Positions 17,595 through 26,003 are shown, counted from the first letter of the stretch. The stretch: 64,000 bases of DNA from UBA6522 sp963664945 (GCA_963664945.1 OY761822.1:1860001-1924000); one strand, 5' to 3'. Notes: generated by a model not told the origin, from the letters alone. A program made the numbers and translations.

Positions 17595-18962
17595 GTGACG
17601 TCCATTCTGAAAAATATCGTCGCGACCCCGTTGCGGCACATCCTCATCTGGCTTGAGGGGGCATGGGGCGCTGCCTGCATGATCGGCATCTGCGTTTCGG
17701 CCATGATCGGTCAGGGGGGAGCATTGCGGAACCGTTTGGCTGCGAAGTTCACTGCCCCGACCACGCAACGAGCCATCCTCTCCGTCTTGCGGGCTTTCCT
17801 GCCCATCGTCTCGACTTCACGCGTACTTGTGAAGGCCTACTCAAACACCGGTACGGCCATCGTGGCCCGTCGCGACGACGTACTTGACGTCCTGTCGAGA
17901 GACGCTGATTTTGAGGTGGTGTACGGACCGAGAATGCGCAAACTGACCGACAGTGACAATTTTCTTCTGGGCATGCAACCCGGGTGGGACTACGAGCGCG
18001 ACGTTTCCGCCATGCGGCTTGCGGCGCGGCGCAGCGATGTGCCTGGAATCGTCGTGCCGCGCGCCGCGGCTCTGGCGCATAAGCTGGTGGGCGATAGCGG
18101 CGGGCGACTCGATTTGCCGACCGGATTGACCCTTGCGGTGCCGCGGGACATGACGGAGGCGTATTTCGGCGTGGGAGGGCCGTCCGCGACCGCGATGCAG
18201 GAATGGACCACCGGGCTCTTCCATTACCTGTTCGGCGACCTCGGCGCGGACCCGGAGACCGAAAAGACCGCCATGCAAGATGCGGCGGCGCTGCGAAACT
18301 ATCTGGATGAAGCGATCGCCACAAGGAAAGCGATGCCAACCGACGCCGATGACGTGTTGAACCGGTGCCTGGCACTTCAGGCCGCAGACACGCCTGGGAT
18401 GAGCGACCTCGGCATCAGAAACAATCTGCTGGGGCTGCTGATCGGGGCGGTCCCGACGATATCCAAGGCGTGTTGTCTGGCGCTGGACGAATTGTTACGC
18501 AGGCCGGACGCGCTGGAGCGCGCACAGTGCGCGGCCCGCTCCGGCGACGACGGCCTCGTGGCCGGAAGCCTATGGGAAGCATTGCGGTTCAACCCGCATA
18601 ATCCGGTCATCTATCGCCGTGCGACGCGCGACGCGGTGATTGCCCGTTCGAGCCTGCGCGCCGTGACCATCAAGAAAGGACGGATGGTTTTTGCATCCAA
18701 CTACTCGGCGATGTTCGACCGGCGCGGTGTAGCGGCGCCCAACGAGTTTCGAACGGACCGTCCCTGGGAAACCTATATTCATTGGGGCAGCGGCATGCAC
18801 AGGTGCTTTGGCGACGCAATTAACCGGGCGCTCATACCGGCTATTCTCAAACCGCTGCTGGTGCGGGAGAACCTGCGCCGGGCGCCTGGGAGAATCGGCC
18901 GGATCGACACGGGCGGCACCGCGTTCCCGCAGCATTTCGTCGTTGAATTCGATGCCTGCTGA
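17595..18962 (+). CDS. Cytochrome P450 with atypical helix I
   Basis: 455 residues from a GTG start. The heme-ligand loop reads HWGSGMHRCFGDAIN with Cys at ~404, and the ExxR motif is EALR at ~328-331. An N-terminal hydrophobic stretch (GAWGAACMIGICVSAMIG) may associate with membrane. In helix I the usual A/G-G-X-D/E-T is replaced by GAVPT (LLGLLIGAVPTISK), so the acid of the O2-activating acid-alcohol pair is missing. Such loss is known in P450s that rearrange hydroperoxides or use peroxide instead of O2 plus reductase. It lies 118 bp downstream of the DyP peroxidase, same strand. A peroxygenase- or isomerase-like role is an inference. Confidence 0.88.
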   Translation: MTSILKNIVATPLRHILIWLEGAWGAACMIGICVSAMIGQGGALRNRLAAKFTAPTTQRAILSVLRAFLPIVSTSRVLVKAYSNTGTAIVARRDDVLDVLSRDADFEVVYGPRMRKLTDSDNFLLGMQPGWDYERDVSAMRLAARRSDVPGIVVPRAAALAHKLVGDSGGRLDLPTGLTLAVPRDMTEAYFGVGGPSATAMQEWTTGLFHYLFGDLGADPETEKTAMQDAAALRNYLDEAIATRKAMPTDADDVLNRCLALQAADTPGMSDLGIRNNLLGLLIGAVPTISKACCLALDELLRRPDALERAQCAARSGDDGLVAGSLWEALRFNPHNPVIYRRATRDAVIARSSLRAVTIKKGRMVFASNYSAMFDRRGVAAPNEFRTDRPWETYIHWGSGMHRCFGDAINRALIPAILKPLLVRENLRRAPGRIGRIDTGGTAFPQHFVVEFDAC

Positions 18963-19002
18963 CTGAACAAAGCACACTCACACGGCAAGCGAGGATCTGG
19001 TT

Positions 19003-19191
19003 AATCAGCCTTTTCAACTTGTTCTCCTGAATGCGTACACCCGGTCGGCACTGGCCGCTTACCGGAATCCGGTGGGCGGCCCCGAGGACCCGGACAATCC
19101 GGTCGCCGGTCTGATCGGCACGCTTCTGAAGACCGGCGGCGACGACGGCCGGGCGTCGGTTCCCGGCGATTCGCGCGCATGCCTATCATGA
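19003..19191 (+). other. Possible coding remnant without start
   Basis: An open forward frame encodes about 62 residues of reasonable composition (NQPFQLVLLNAYTRSALAAY, then NPVAGLIGTLLKTGGDDG). There is no convincing start codon, and the frame runs into the left edge of the coiled-coil cassette. It may be the tail of a lost gene. The evidence is weak. Confidence 0.25.
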
Positions 19192-19728
19192 GGAGTCAAC
19201 CGCCGAACGCGGCCGTTTCAGGGCTGCGGCGGCGGCCGCTGTTCGGGCTCGATTCCGAAGAAGTAACCCTCGACGCGGGCAAGGCGCCGGTCGATGCTGT
19301 CCAGGCGCGTACCGATGGACTCGATGCGGACGTCCATTCGGTCCAGGCGGGTGTCCAACCGGTCCAGGCGCGTGTCCATTCGATCCAGGCGTTCTTCCAC
19401 TCCCTCCAACTGCGCGTCCATCCGGGCCTGCGCCCTGTCGAACTGCGCGTCCATGCTCTCGAAGCGGGCGTTCACGCCGTCGAAGCGGCTGTCGACGACG
19501 CTGTAAACGACGCCGAATCCGGTCGCCATCAGTGTGCCGAGCGCCACGCCGACAGCGATGATCGCCCAAAACTCCTTGCCCATTTTGCTTGCCCGCGACA
19601 TGGCCAAGAATACTACCACGCGGCGCCTGAAAGCCAATTCCCGAATCTGGCCGTTACGCCCGGATTCGGCGGTTGACCCCCCGGCCGGCGGATGGCTACG
19701 ATGGACCCTTCACCGGCTTTGTGAAACG
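19192..19728. repeat. Coiled-coil cassette copy 1 (truncated)
   Basis: This segment, from GGAGTCAA to CTTCACCGGCTT, recurs at 24,939 and 28,377. It holds a minus-strand coiled-coil gene and its upstream region. Here the companion forward gene found in the other two copies is missing: a transposase fragment begins just beyond the shared sequence. Confidence 0.8.
19218..19601 (-). CDS. Membrane-anchored coiled-coil protein, copy 1
   Basis: 127 residues from MSRASKMGKEFW; MGKEFW at 19,583 is an alternative start. One transmembrane helix (WAIIAVGVALGTLMATGFGV) is followed by a coiled coil built of near-perfect 7-residue repeats (RLDRMDT, RLDRLDT, RLDRMDV), then RRLARVEGYFFGIEPEQ and a Pro-rich end. 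Sequence upstream of MSR differs by an indel between copies, which argues against longer starts. Paralogues lie at 24,970 and 28,408 with different repeat numbers. Function is unknown; a membrane-tethered oligomer is likely. Confidence 0.75.
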   Translation of the reverse strand: MSRASKMGKEFWAIIAVGVALGTLMATGFGVVYSVVDSRFDGVNARFESMDAQFDRAQARMDAQLEGVEERLDRMDTRLDRLDTRLDRMDVRIESIGTRLDSIDRRLARVEGYFFGIEPEQRPPPQP

Positions 19729-19733
19729 GTATC

Positions 19734-20195
19734 ATGCCGGCGTTTCTTCGAGCGTCGGGTATCGTGGTGGAGGACGCGCTGGCGTCCAACGGCCCGCACA
19801 TCGAGCCGCTCAAGGCGCTGGACATGCGTTTCGTGCCGGGCGTCAAGCCGGGCGATCACCGGTTCCTGTTCCAGTGGGTGGACACCGCGCCGGGCGTCCG
19901 GACCTTCGAGACGACCGACGCGAAGGGCGCGCGCCACCGCTTCCGTTACCTCAACGGGGCGCCGTTGAACGACGCGAATTTCGAACTGGAGGTGAACTTC
20001 CTGGAGTACCGGGAGACCCGGCCCAACGGCACGAAGCGGCACTTCTCCCGGGTCACCGACCTGCCCGTCGAAGAATCCAACCTCATGGACTTGATGCGCG
20101 CCGATCGACTACTTGCCGCCGGACTGGGAAACGCTGTACAAGGCCATCGCTTTCGGCCATCGCCGCGGCACGCTGGAAGTGAATGACACCTCCTG
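19734..20195 (+). pseudogene. Truncated DDE transposase fragment
   Basis: The stretch VVEDALASNGPHIEPLKALD, GVKPGDHRFLFQWVDT and LNGAPLNDANFELEVNFLEY resembles the DDE catalytic region of a large transposase family that I associate with ISNCY-type elements. The N-terminus is missing. After SNLMDLMRADR the frame shifts, and a second frame reads DYLPPDWETLYKAIAFGHRR to a stop, probably the element's own C-terminus after an internal deletion. Confidence 0.6.
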
Positions 20196-20372
20196 AGCGA
20201 ACGCCGCGGCCGAGTGTGCGGCGAGCCGGTTCTTCAGGGAAACACGTGGCCACGCAACCCATCCGGCACGGCGCCGGCGGGAATCGCTCCCCCCGCCCAT
20301 CGCCCAACCTCCCCGGATCATCCCCATCCCGGCTCCACAAGCACCCTCAACGCGTTAGCGGGAATAGCTGCT

Positions 20373-20429
20373 TGTCCAATGAGACATGAGCCTGAACGGG
20401 GGGCGTAAATCCAACGAGACATGAGCCTG
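20373..20429 (+). repeat. Paired terminal repeats of a degraded transposon
   Basis: TGTCCAATGAGACATGAGCC (20,373) and ATCCAACGAGACATGAGCC (20,409) are two direct ~21-bp repeats 36 bp apart, beginning with TGT. They lie just upstream of a truncated DDE integrase gene. Multiple subterminal repeats of this kind mark transposon ends; the opposite end is not in the neighbourhood. Confidence 0.55.
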
Positions 20430-20456
20430 CAGGTCGGCGTCTGGGATCATCGGAGG

Positions 20457-20745
20457 ATGATCGTGACGCTACAGACGCAGCGGGTCCGGAGCCTGGAGCA
20501 GGTCCGTGCCTTTCTGGAGGGCAGCGAGGCGGTGGATTTTGTCGAGGGCGACCGCGAGGGCGTCTACGATCTGGTCCGGCGCACGCTGGTGAAGTTGGGG
20601 TATCACCGCCTGGGCAAGCCGGACAAGGGCCTGGTGAAGCGGTATCCGGGCAAGGTGACGGGGCTGAAGGGCACAGCTCACGCGCCTGATCGCACAGCAT
20701 CGCAAGACCGGACGGGTGGAGGATCGGCGCGGTCGGGCGAGCGTC
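20457..20745 (+). pseudogene. N-terminal fragment of a DDE integrase-type transposase, frameshifted
   Basis: The fragment begins MIVTLQTQRVRSLEQVRAFL and continues LVRRTLVKLGYHRLGKPDKG and LVKRYPGKVTGL. A frameshift near 20,670 moves the homologous sequence (LTRLIAQHRKTGRVEDRRGR) into another frame. The N-terminal HTH part matches integrase-core transposases of the IS481/ISNCY kind, and the catalytic core is absent. The fragment abuts an IS91 relic at about 20,750, and the two fuse by chance into one open frame. Confidence 0.6.
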
Positions 20746-20749
20746 AGTG

Positions 20750-21300
20750 CGCCGACTTGCTCGACATCGGCTACTGGCACGTGGTCTTCACCTTGCCCCA
20801 TCAGCTCAACGCCCTCGTCCGGCGTCATCCCAGGACGATCCACCGGCTGCTGTTCGACGCCGCCTCTCGGACCTTGCTTGAGTTCGGACGCAACCCCCGA
20901 TGGTTGGGCGGGGAACTGGGCATCACCATGGTGTTGCACACCTGGGGGCAGAACCTGGGACAGCACGTGCATGTGCACCGCATCGTCACCGACGGGGGGC
21001 TGAGCCCGGACGGGCAACGCTGGGTCACGCCGCCGCGCGGGTTCCTGTTCCCCACCGCCGCGCTGTCGAAGGTCTTCCGCGGCAAGTACCTCGACGCCTT
21101 GGCCACCGCCCACCGCAAGGGTGAAGTTCACTTGCGGGGTACCGGCGAGCCCGACGAGGACCGGGCGTTCGATTGCCTCCGGGCATCGCTGCAATCCCAG
21201 GACTGGGTGGTGTACAGCAAGCCGCCGTTCGCCGACGCGGGACAGGTCCTGGCCTACCTGGGCCGCTACACCCACAAGACCGCCATGACGATGTGTTTGG
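20750..21300 (+). pseudogene. IS91-family transposase fragment
   Basis: The stretch DLLDIGYWHVVFTLPHQLNA, FGRNPRWLGGELGITMVLHT and WGQNLGQHVHVHRIVTDGGL is the central Y2-type (HUH-like) region of IS91 transposases. The HVHVH motif is the metal-binding His cluster, and QVLAYLGRYTHK lies near the end. The N-terminal zinc ribbon and everything after GRYTHK are missing. IS91 elements move by rolling-circle transposition; this fragment cannot. Confidence 0.75.
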
Positions 21301-21679
21301 AACCGACCAACGTCCCTCACCGATCGACGCTCATGGCGTCGCCACCGAGTCTGTGCCCGGCTCGGACTGACACCGTCGCGAAGACCTCAGCACTCTCGCG
21401 CAGCCGCATGCCGAAGCGTGGTTCATCGGATCGACTTGGCTGCAACAGGCCATCGGTCGAAAAGAATTGACCCCATCGGTTCCGATTAATTGCCTAATTG
21501 CCGTATGACAAAAAAACGCAAACTTGGAGCCTTCATCGTCAGACGAGTGACCATAAGCGTGGATCTCATGCTCAATGGAGCCGCCTTATTCACTGATACA
21601 ATGGGCACTCGCTGGCGAACGCTCAGCCCGTTCGACGGTGATTGTCGAAGTCAGGTGAACGGAACAGGAGCGCCGAGAG
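21301..21679. other. Intergenic remnant sequence
   Basis: About 380 bp lies between the IS91 relic and the next gene. I see no homology or coherent frame. An AT-richer stretch around 21,460-21,530 (aagaattgacccc, gattaattgcctaattgcc) may mark a junction or promoter region, but nothing specific can be assigned. Confidence 0.4.
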
Positions 21680-22810
21680 TTGAATACGGACGAAAGCGCC
21701 GAGGCAGGCAAGAACACGGCCACGGCATCGGAAGGCCAGGCACGCAAGGGGCCAAGAATCGCCGGGCGAGTGGCGTTGCTCGCGATTGGTTTGCTGGTCG
21801 CCCTGGGAGGCATAGCGTATTTGGCCGACACCCTGCGCGGCATCATCCTGGATATGGAATCGGCGGACCGGGGGGAATGGGCTTCGCTTTTGGGCGGTGG
21901 TTTGGGAGCATGGGCCTTTTTCCTGATCCGAAGTGGGATAATCGAGCACACCTTTGACTTGGTGCCGAAAGCAAGAGCGGTCATGGAATCGCTTCCGATA
22001 CCGGAGTGGTCGACCTTCCTGGAACGTACATTGGATTTTTCCAGGACACTGCTGTTGCCCGGTGTTGTGACGGTATTTGCGCTGGTGTTCGTCGGCGAAC
22101 ATGTCAGGGACCAGATTCTTGTTCCCTCTCCGTCTCCCACGTCGAGACAGATCGATGAATTGGGCACGGCGATCAACGCGCGGCTCGACATCATTGACAG
22201 CACCATTGGAAACAGAGATTTGCCCGCAGAGCTGGATGCCCAAGGCTATACGCGGGAGCGAGCGGAGCGGCTGGATTTGATCGGCGTTGACGACCGAAGG
22301 CCGGATTACTACTTTGCGCGGTTTCCGATCAGCTTCGAGGAAGGAAACTTGAGCGAGGAAGGAACCGTTTTCGTCAGCGGAACCGAGTACGATGCGGATG
22401 ACAACTCCGAATTGGTTTCCAGACTGGTCAACGCTCTCGTCCATTGCGGTGCGCTTGACGATCCCGTGATGCTGAGAGTGGAGGGCTACGCCAGTTCGGA
22501 GCCATTCGACAACACAACGGCGAGCGTAACGTCGGACGGCTTGAACGTTCGCCTCGCGAACGAACGCCGCCGCGCGGTGAAAGACGCTCTGGATTCGGCC
22601 ATTGCGGCCACTGGATTGGCGGATGCGGAGCGCCGGATGCTGGTCGTGGAGGCCGACGATTACCAGACGATCGCCGAGATGGAGGCGGATCGCGAATTCA
22701 ACGACCGCCCGACCGGCGACGATACCAACGCGCTGCCACAAGACTTTCTCACGCGCGCGGCCCACATCAAGGTCTTAAGTCCCGGGACTTGCCGGGTGCG
22801 CTCGGACTAA
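21680..22810 (+). CDS. Membrane protein with OmpA-like C-terminal region
   Basis: 376 residues from a TTG start preceded by an AG-rich region. It has two or three transmembrane helices (VALLAIGLLVALGGIAYLA; WASLLGGGLGAWAFFLI; TLLLPGVVTVFALVFV) and then a predicted soluble domain. The segment LRVEGYASSEPF followed by GLNVRLANERRRAVKDALDS resembles the OmpA/MotB peptidoglycan-binding core (V.GHAS..., N..L...RA..V...L). Its spacing and the missing canonical Asp/Arg make the assignment tentative. If correct, it would tether the inner membrane to the cell wall. It stands alone between mobile remnants. Confidence 0.6.
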   Translation: MNTDESAEAGKNTATASEGQARKGPRIAGRVALLAIGLLVALGGIAYLADTLRGIILDMESADRGEWASLLGGGLGAWAFFLIRSGIIEHTFDLVPKARAVMESLPIPEWSTFLERTLDFSRTLLLPGVVTVFALVFVGEHVRDQILVPSPSPTSRQIDELGTAINARLDIIDSTIGNRDLPAELDAQGYTRERAERLDLIGVDDRRPDYYFARFPISFEEGNLSEEGTVFVSGTEYDADDNSELVSRLVNALVHCGALDDPVMLRVEGYASSEPFDNTTASVTSDGLNVRLANERRRAVKDALDSAIAATGLADAERRMLVVEADDYQTIAEMEADREFNDRPTGDDTNALPQDFLTRAAHIKVLSPGTCRVRSD

Positions 22811-23301
22811 CGGTCAGTGAGATGGCGCAGCCACACCGCACGGTAGCCCAAGAGTAGCTGTGACGCCCAATGCAGCTTGCTGCGTGGGGTGTGAAAACCA
22901 CGCGCCGAAGGGCGTCGCTATCGTGCTTCCTGCCTGCTCAAACCGTCGGGTGACGAAAGCCGTTATGCATCCGGCACTTAGCCCGAGCGGCGATTGAGCG
23001 GCAGCGCCCGCCGCGCACCTGCGGGAGGGGTTCCCGAACCACCGCGCGGCTTCCAAGCCGTACTATAGGAAGCACGAGGTAACAATTCAATGCGGGAAAT
23101 CTCGTTCACCGGCACCGGCATTCACTCGGCCCGCGCTGCTGGCGGCGGTGCGGACTTGCCCATCACCACCGGGAGCAGCAATCGTGGCGCACGCCTATTC
23201 GCAGCTGAACCGAGCGGCGGACACGCCGCCAGACATTACCCAGGTCGTCATACGGCAACCTGTCGTCCGACCGCACGGACGCCATATCGGCAGAAGCGTG
23301 A
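22811..23301. other. Intergenic, ~490 bp, no gene recognised
   Basis: No frame on either strand carries a recognisable domain. The right edge is a rearrangement junction: the last codons of a higB toxin follow at 23,302. Confidence 0.45.
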
Positions 23302-23322
23302 GAAATCGTGGATTATCACTGA
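23302..23322 (+). pseudogene. Relic of higB toxin C-terminus (six codons)
   Basis: The bases GAA ATC GTG GAT TAT CAC TGA encode EIVDYH-stop, the usual C-terminal end of HigB/RelE-type toxins (VEIVDYH). The preceding in-frame codon is TGA, so nothing upstream can be the toxin. The spacing of 12 bp to the higA ATG is normal for higBA operons. The toxin body has therefore been deleted or replaced right up to its tail. Confidence 0.55.
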
Positions 23323-23334
23323 AGGAGATTTGAC

Positions 23335-23667
23335 ATGAACGTCAGGAACGGAATGAAGCCGGTGCATCCCGGCGAAGTCCTGCGCGGCGAGCTCGATGAA
23401 GTCGGGCTGTCGGCCAATGCGCTGTCGAAGGCGCTGGGGGTGCCGGTGAACCGGGTGACGATGATCCTGAACGGCCAACGGGGTGTGAGCGCGGACACGG
23501 CGCTGCGGCTGGCGCGCTATTTCGGGACGACACCGCAACTCTGGCTGAACTTGCAAAAGACATGGGAGCTTCGCCAGGCCGAGATCGCGGCGGGTCACAA
23601 GATCGCGAAGTGCGTTACGCCTCGGCAGTTGGCAACTACAGGCGCGGTGGCCGATGCTCGTTCCTGA
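23335..23667 (+). CDS. higA: HigA-family antitoxin (XRE HTH), toxin lost
   Basis: This 110-residue protein begins MNVRNGMKPVHPGEVLRGEL, with the HTH at LSANALSKALGVPVNRVTMI and LNGQRGVSADTALRLARYFG, then TTPQLWLNLQKTWELR. All of these are typical of HigA/VapI antitoxins. GAAGGAG is a good Shine-Dalgarno. HigA normally neutralises HigB and represses the operon; here only the last codons of higB remain upstream, so it is an orphan. The C-terminal ~20 residues (ATTGAVADARS) look unlike the usual family end. A second open frame begins inside its 3' end. Confidence 0.9.
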   Translation: MNVRNGMKPVHPGEVLRGELDEVGLSANALSKALGVPVNRVTMILNGQRGVSADTALRLARYFGTTPQLWLNLQKTWELRQAEIAAGHKIAKCVTPRQLATTGAVADARS

Positions 23668-23989
23668 TTATCAGTCGTTGGTACCTCCGACCTCGTTGGT
23701 ATTGCGTGGCGTGGACTGGTTCATCAACCACCGCGCGGCAAGACGCCTTAAGCTGGAAGTCCGGGTCAGCGACCCTTCACACTGGTCGCAGATCAGAATC
23801 CTAAATTCGGGCAAACGGCCAGTCATCCTCCATGCAACCGACTGGTGCATAGGTAGAAGGCGAAACCGCAGGTCTTTCGACAGCGTGACGTGGGACAAGG
23901 AGATCCTGCCCGATAACACATGCGAGATAACCTTCTCTCCCTATGGTGTCTTCGTAAGCGCCATGGCGACCCCACCTTTCTTTCGGTGA
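23654..23989 (+). CDS. Hypothetical protein
   Basis: This 111-residue frame starts MLVPDYQSLVPPTSLVLRGV inside the last 14 bases of higA and continues with RGVDWFINHRAARRLKLEVR and SQIRILNSGKRPVILHATDW. Composition is balanced, and codon use looks more coding-like than in neighbouring relics. No family is recognised and I see no signal peptide or membrane helix. The beta-rich pattern (ITFSPYGVFVSAM) suggests a small folded domain. It may be co-transcribed with higA by overlap. Confidence 0.5.
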   Translation: MLVPDYQSLVPPTSLVLRGVDWFINHRAARRLKLEVRVSDPSHWSQIRILNSGKRPVILHATDWCIGRRRNRRSFDSVTWDKEILPDNTCEITFSPYGVFVSAMATPPFFR

Positions 23990-24136
23990 GGCAATAGGAT
24001 TGGATGACATCTTTCATATAAGGAGTGTTGTCCAATGCGGAACCATAGTCTGGATGCCAAGGGTGGGAAGGCCGCTGCCGCCAACGGCGCGAGGCCCGTT
24101 GCGAAGAAGCGAAGGAAGCGTCAGCGCTGGAGCGCG

Positions 24137-24270
24137 GAGGAAGCTGTGCGAGGTCCACGACAGCCACCGCTCCACGATCGCCGCCGAAGGGCTGCGGCGG
24201 ACCGCGGCCATGTACGCCATCGAGAAGGCGGTCCGGGGCGAGCCTCCCGACGTCCGGCTGGCCGTGCGCC
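24137..24270 (+). pseudogene. IS66 transposase (TnpC) fragment
   Basis: About 45 residues read KLCEVHDSHRSTIAAEGLRR, TAAMYAIEKAVRGEPPDVRL and AVRQQSR. This corresponds to the IS66 block where the protein continues ...VRQ.RSRPLLD. Both ends are truncated, and the fragment collides with the tail of a degraded integrase on the other strand. Confidence 0.6.
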
Positions 24271-24774
24271 AGCAATCGCGCAACGAATCGCACCCCTTGC
24301 CGTGGGCATAGTTCGGGAATACGAAAGCGTCGGGGTCGCGGTTATTGGGCAGCGCCGCGATGTGCGCCTGTGCTGCCTCTCCGAGCGGCACCGCGCGCGG
24401 CCCAGTCTTCGAATCGCGTAGCCGGAGGGCTTCCAGTGCGGATCGCTGCGCCGCAGGTATTCCTCGGTGAAATCGCGGAAGATCGGCGCCTGCTTCTCCC
24501 GTTGGATGTCGTCGGCGGGATTGCCGCCTGCGCGGATGCGGTCGAGCATGTCGCGGGCGCGGCGGCGGGCCTGGGCCAGCCGCATCGCCCCGTACCGGGC
24601 GACGACAACGCGGCGGCTGCGCCCTTCGATGCGGGCCTGCACGATCCAGACCTTGCGGCCCGAGGGGTGAATGCGCAGCCCGAAGCCCGGCAGGGACTTG
24701 TCGAACAGGATGATGTCTTTCCCGTTGGCCTTGCTGTCGCGGGCCAGACGCGCGGTAAGGTCAACCGTTGGCAT
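24266..24774 (-). pseudogene. Tyrosine integrase, internally deleted
   Basis: The N-terminal part starts MPTVDLTARLARDSKANGKD at 24,774 with a GGGAGGA Shine-Dalgarno, then DKSLPGFGLRIHPSGRKVWI and MRLAQARRRARDMLDRIRAG. This is the DUF4102-type arm-binding domain of phage/island integrases. After DPHWKPSGYA the frame is lost near 24,410. A second frame (24,266-24,391) reads PLGEAAQAHIAALPNNRDPD followed by AFVFPNYAHGKGCDSLRDCW, the catalytic-domain region. The catalytic Tyr region is missing, so it is inactive. It suggests a former genomic island here. Confidence 0.7.
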
Positions 24775-24969
24775 GATCGCTTCCTCCCTTGTTGGCCGCG
24801 CCCCTGCCGGCCAAGGCCGCATGAATAGGGTCGGGGACGACGACCGGGTCGCCGAAATCCGGACGATGGCCGCGGCCGAGAGGAGACGCTGAGGGAACCG
24901 AAAGGGGCTTATCCACATTCGATGCAGGCGCATCCCGATTGTACGGAGTCAAGCCTGAACGCGGTCGTT

Positions 24970-25407
24970 TCAGGGCTGCGGCGGCGGTCGCTGTTCGGGC
25001 TCGATTCCGAAGAAGTAGCCCTCGACGCGGGCAAGGCGCCGGTCGATGCTGTCCAGGCGCGTATCGATGGACTCGATGCGGACGTCCATTCGGTCCAGGC
25101 GGGTGTCCATTCGGTCCAAGCGGGCGTCCATCTGGTCCAGGCGGGCGTCCATTCGATCCAGGCGTTCTTCCACTACCTCCAACTGCGCGTCTAACCGGGC
25201 CTGCGCGCTTTCGAACTGCGCGTCCATCCGGGCCTGCGCCCTGTCGAACTGCGCGTCAATGCTCTCGAAGCGGGCGTTCACGCCGTCGAAGCAGCTGTCG
25301 ACGACGCTGTAAACGACGCCGAATCCGGTCGCCATCAGTGTGCCGAGCGCCACGCCGACAGCGATGATCGCCCAAAACTCCTTGCCCATTTTGCTTGCCC
25401 GCGACAT
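24970..25407 (-). CDS. Membrane-anchored coiled-coil protein, copy 2 (longest)
   Basis: 145 residues, with the same plan as the copy at 19,218. The transmembrane helix WAIIAVGVALGTLMATGFGV is followed by SVVDSCFDGVNARFESIDAQ, a longer repeat run (RLDRMDA, RLDQMDA, RLDRMDT, RLDRMDV) and the common end RRLARVEGYFFGIEPEQ. It is 18 residues longer than copy 1 and 25 longer than copy 3. These differences fit additions of 7- and 11-residue units that preserve the coiled-coil register. It is transcribed away from the small forward gene at 25,571. Confidence 0.75.
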   Translation of the reverse strand: MSRASKMGKEFWAIIAVGVALGTLMATGFGVVYSVVDSCFDGVNARFESIDAQFDRAQARMDAQFESAQARLDAQLEVVEERLDRMDARLDQMDARLDRMDTRLDRMDVRIESIDTRLDSIDRRLARVEGYFFGIEPEQRPPPQP

Positions 25408-25570
25408 GGCCAAAATACTACCACGCGGCGCCTGAAAGCCAATTCCCGAATCTGGCCGTTACACCCGGATTCGGCGGTTGACCCCCCGGCCGGCGGATGG
25501 CTACGATGGACCCTTCACCGGCTTGACGAGAGGCGTCGACCGACGGGCAGGGGCAAGAGGAAACACCGCG

Positions 25571-25750
25571 ATGACACCGGAGATTTACACGATCGTCGCC
25601 GTCGGCGTCGCCCTGGCGGGGCTGATCCTGAACGGCCAGCGCTCGGTCGCCGAGTTGCGCAAGGACATCAGCGCGCTCGGCGAACGCGTCGCCCGGCTCG
25701 AAGGCTTCATGGAGGGCATCCGCGACGCCATCGTCGGCAAGGCGGCCTGA
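25571..25750 (+). CDS. Small membrane coiled-coil protein, copy A
   Basis: A 59-residue protein: MTPEIYTIVAVGVALAGLIL, a single membrane helix, then RSVAELRKDISALGERVARL and EGFMEGIRDAIVGKAA, a short coiled coil. It has a GAGG Shine-Dalgarno-like motif. The N-terminal helix and the RVARLEG...GI end resemble the divergent larger protein of the same cassette (EFWAIIAVGVALG; RLARVEG...GI), so the two are probably homologous. Copy B at 28,987 is 11 residues longer. Function is unknown; hetero-oligomerisation with the divergent partner is an inference. Confidence 0.7.
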   Translation: MTPEIYTIVAVGVALAGLILNGQRSVAELRKDISALGERVARLEGFMEGIRDAIVGKAA

Positions 25751-26003
25751 GCGGAGGCGCGCCCCTTCCGTTTGAGTTGGTGCAGCAGCAGTTGCTGGTC
25801 GCGGGTCGGAAGCGACGCTGTTTCCGCGGTGGACGAGAGTTACATTAGATCGTCCCATTAGAGCCCACTCGTAACAAGCTCGACAGATTCAGCTCTGGAA
25901 GGGCCGTGGCACAACGTAGGGTTCAATCGAACAGTCGAGTTTGTTCAGATCTCAGTTGAGAAATGCCTTCCCTATCCTATGAGGCGTGGAAAGACCAACC
26001 GAC

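Larger units (their letters stand above)
24939..25773. repeat. Coiled-coil cassette copy 2 (complete)
   Basis: This ~835-bp unit repeats at 28,377-29,222 and, truncated, at 19,192. It runs from TTGTACGGAGTCAAGC to just past the stop of the forward gene (GCGGCCTGAGCGGAGGCGCG). It carries two divergent genes, both encoding one-helix membrane proteins with coiled coils, separated by a conserved ~160-bp region. Confidence 0.8.

Noticed and set aside
19294..19506. Forward-strand Arg/Ser-rich frames opposite the coiled-coil genes (also at 25,046 and 28,484)
   Set aside because: They are antisense shadows of the RLDRMD heptad repeats; the minus-strand frames carry the membrane helix and keep their frame across all three copies.
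20421..21470. A single 349-residue fused protein
   Set aside because: It joins an N-terminal DDE-integrase fragment, a frameshifted stretch, an IS91 core fragment and non-homologous sequence. This is a chance open frame across pseudogene pieces, not a real gene.
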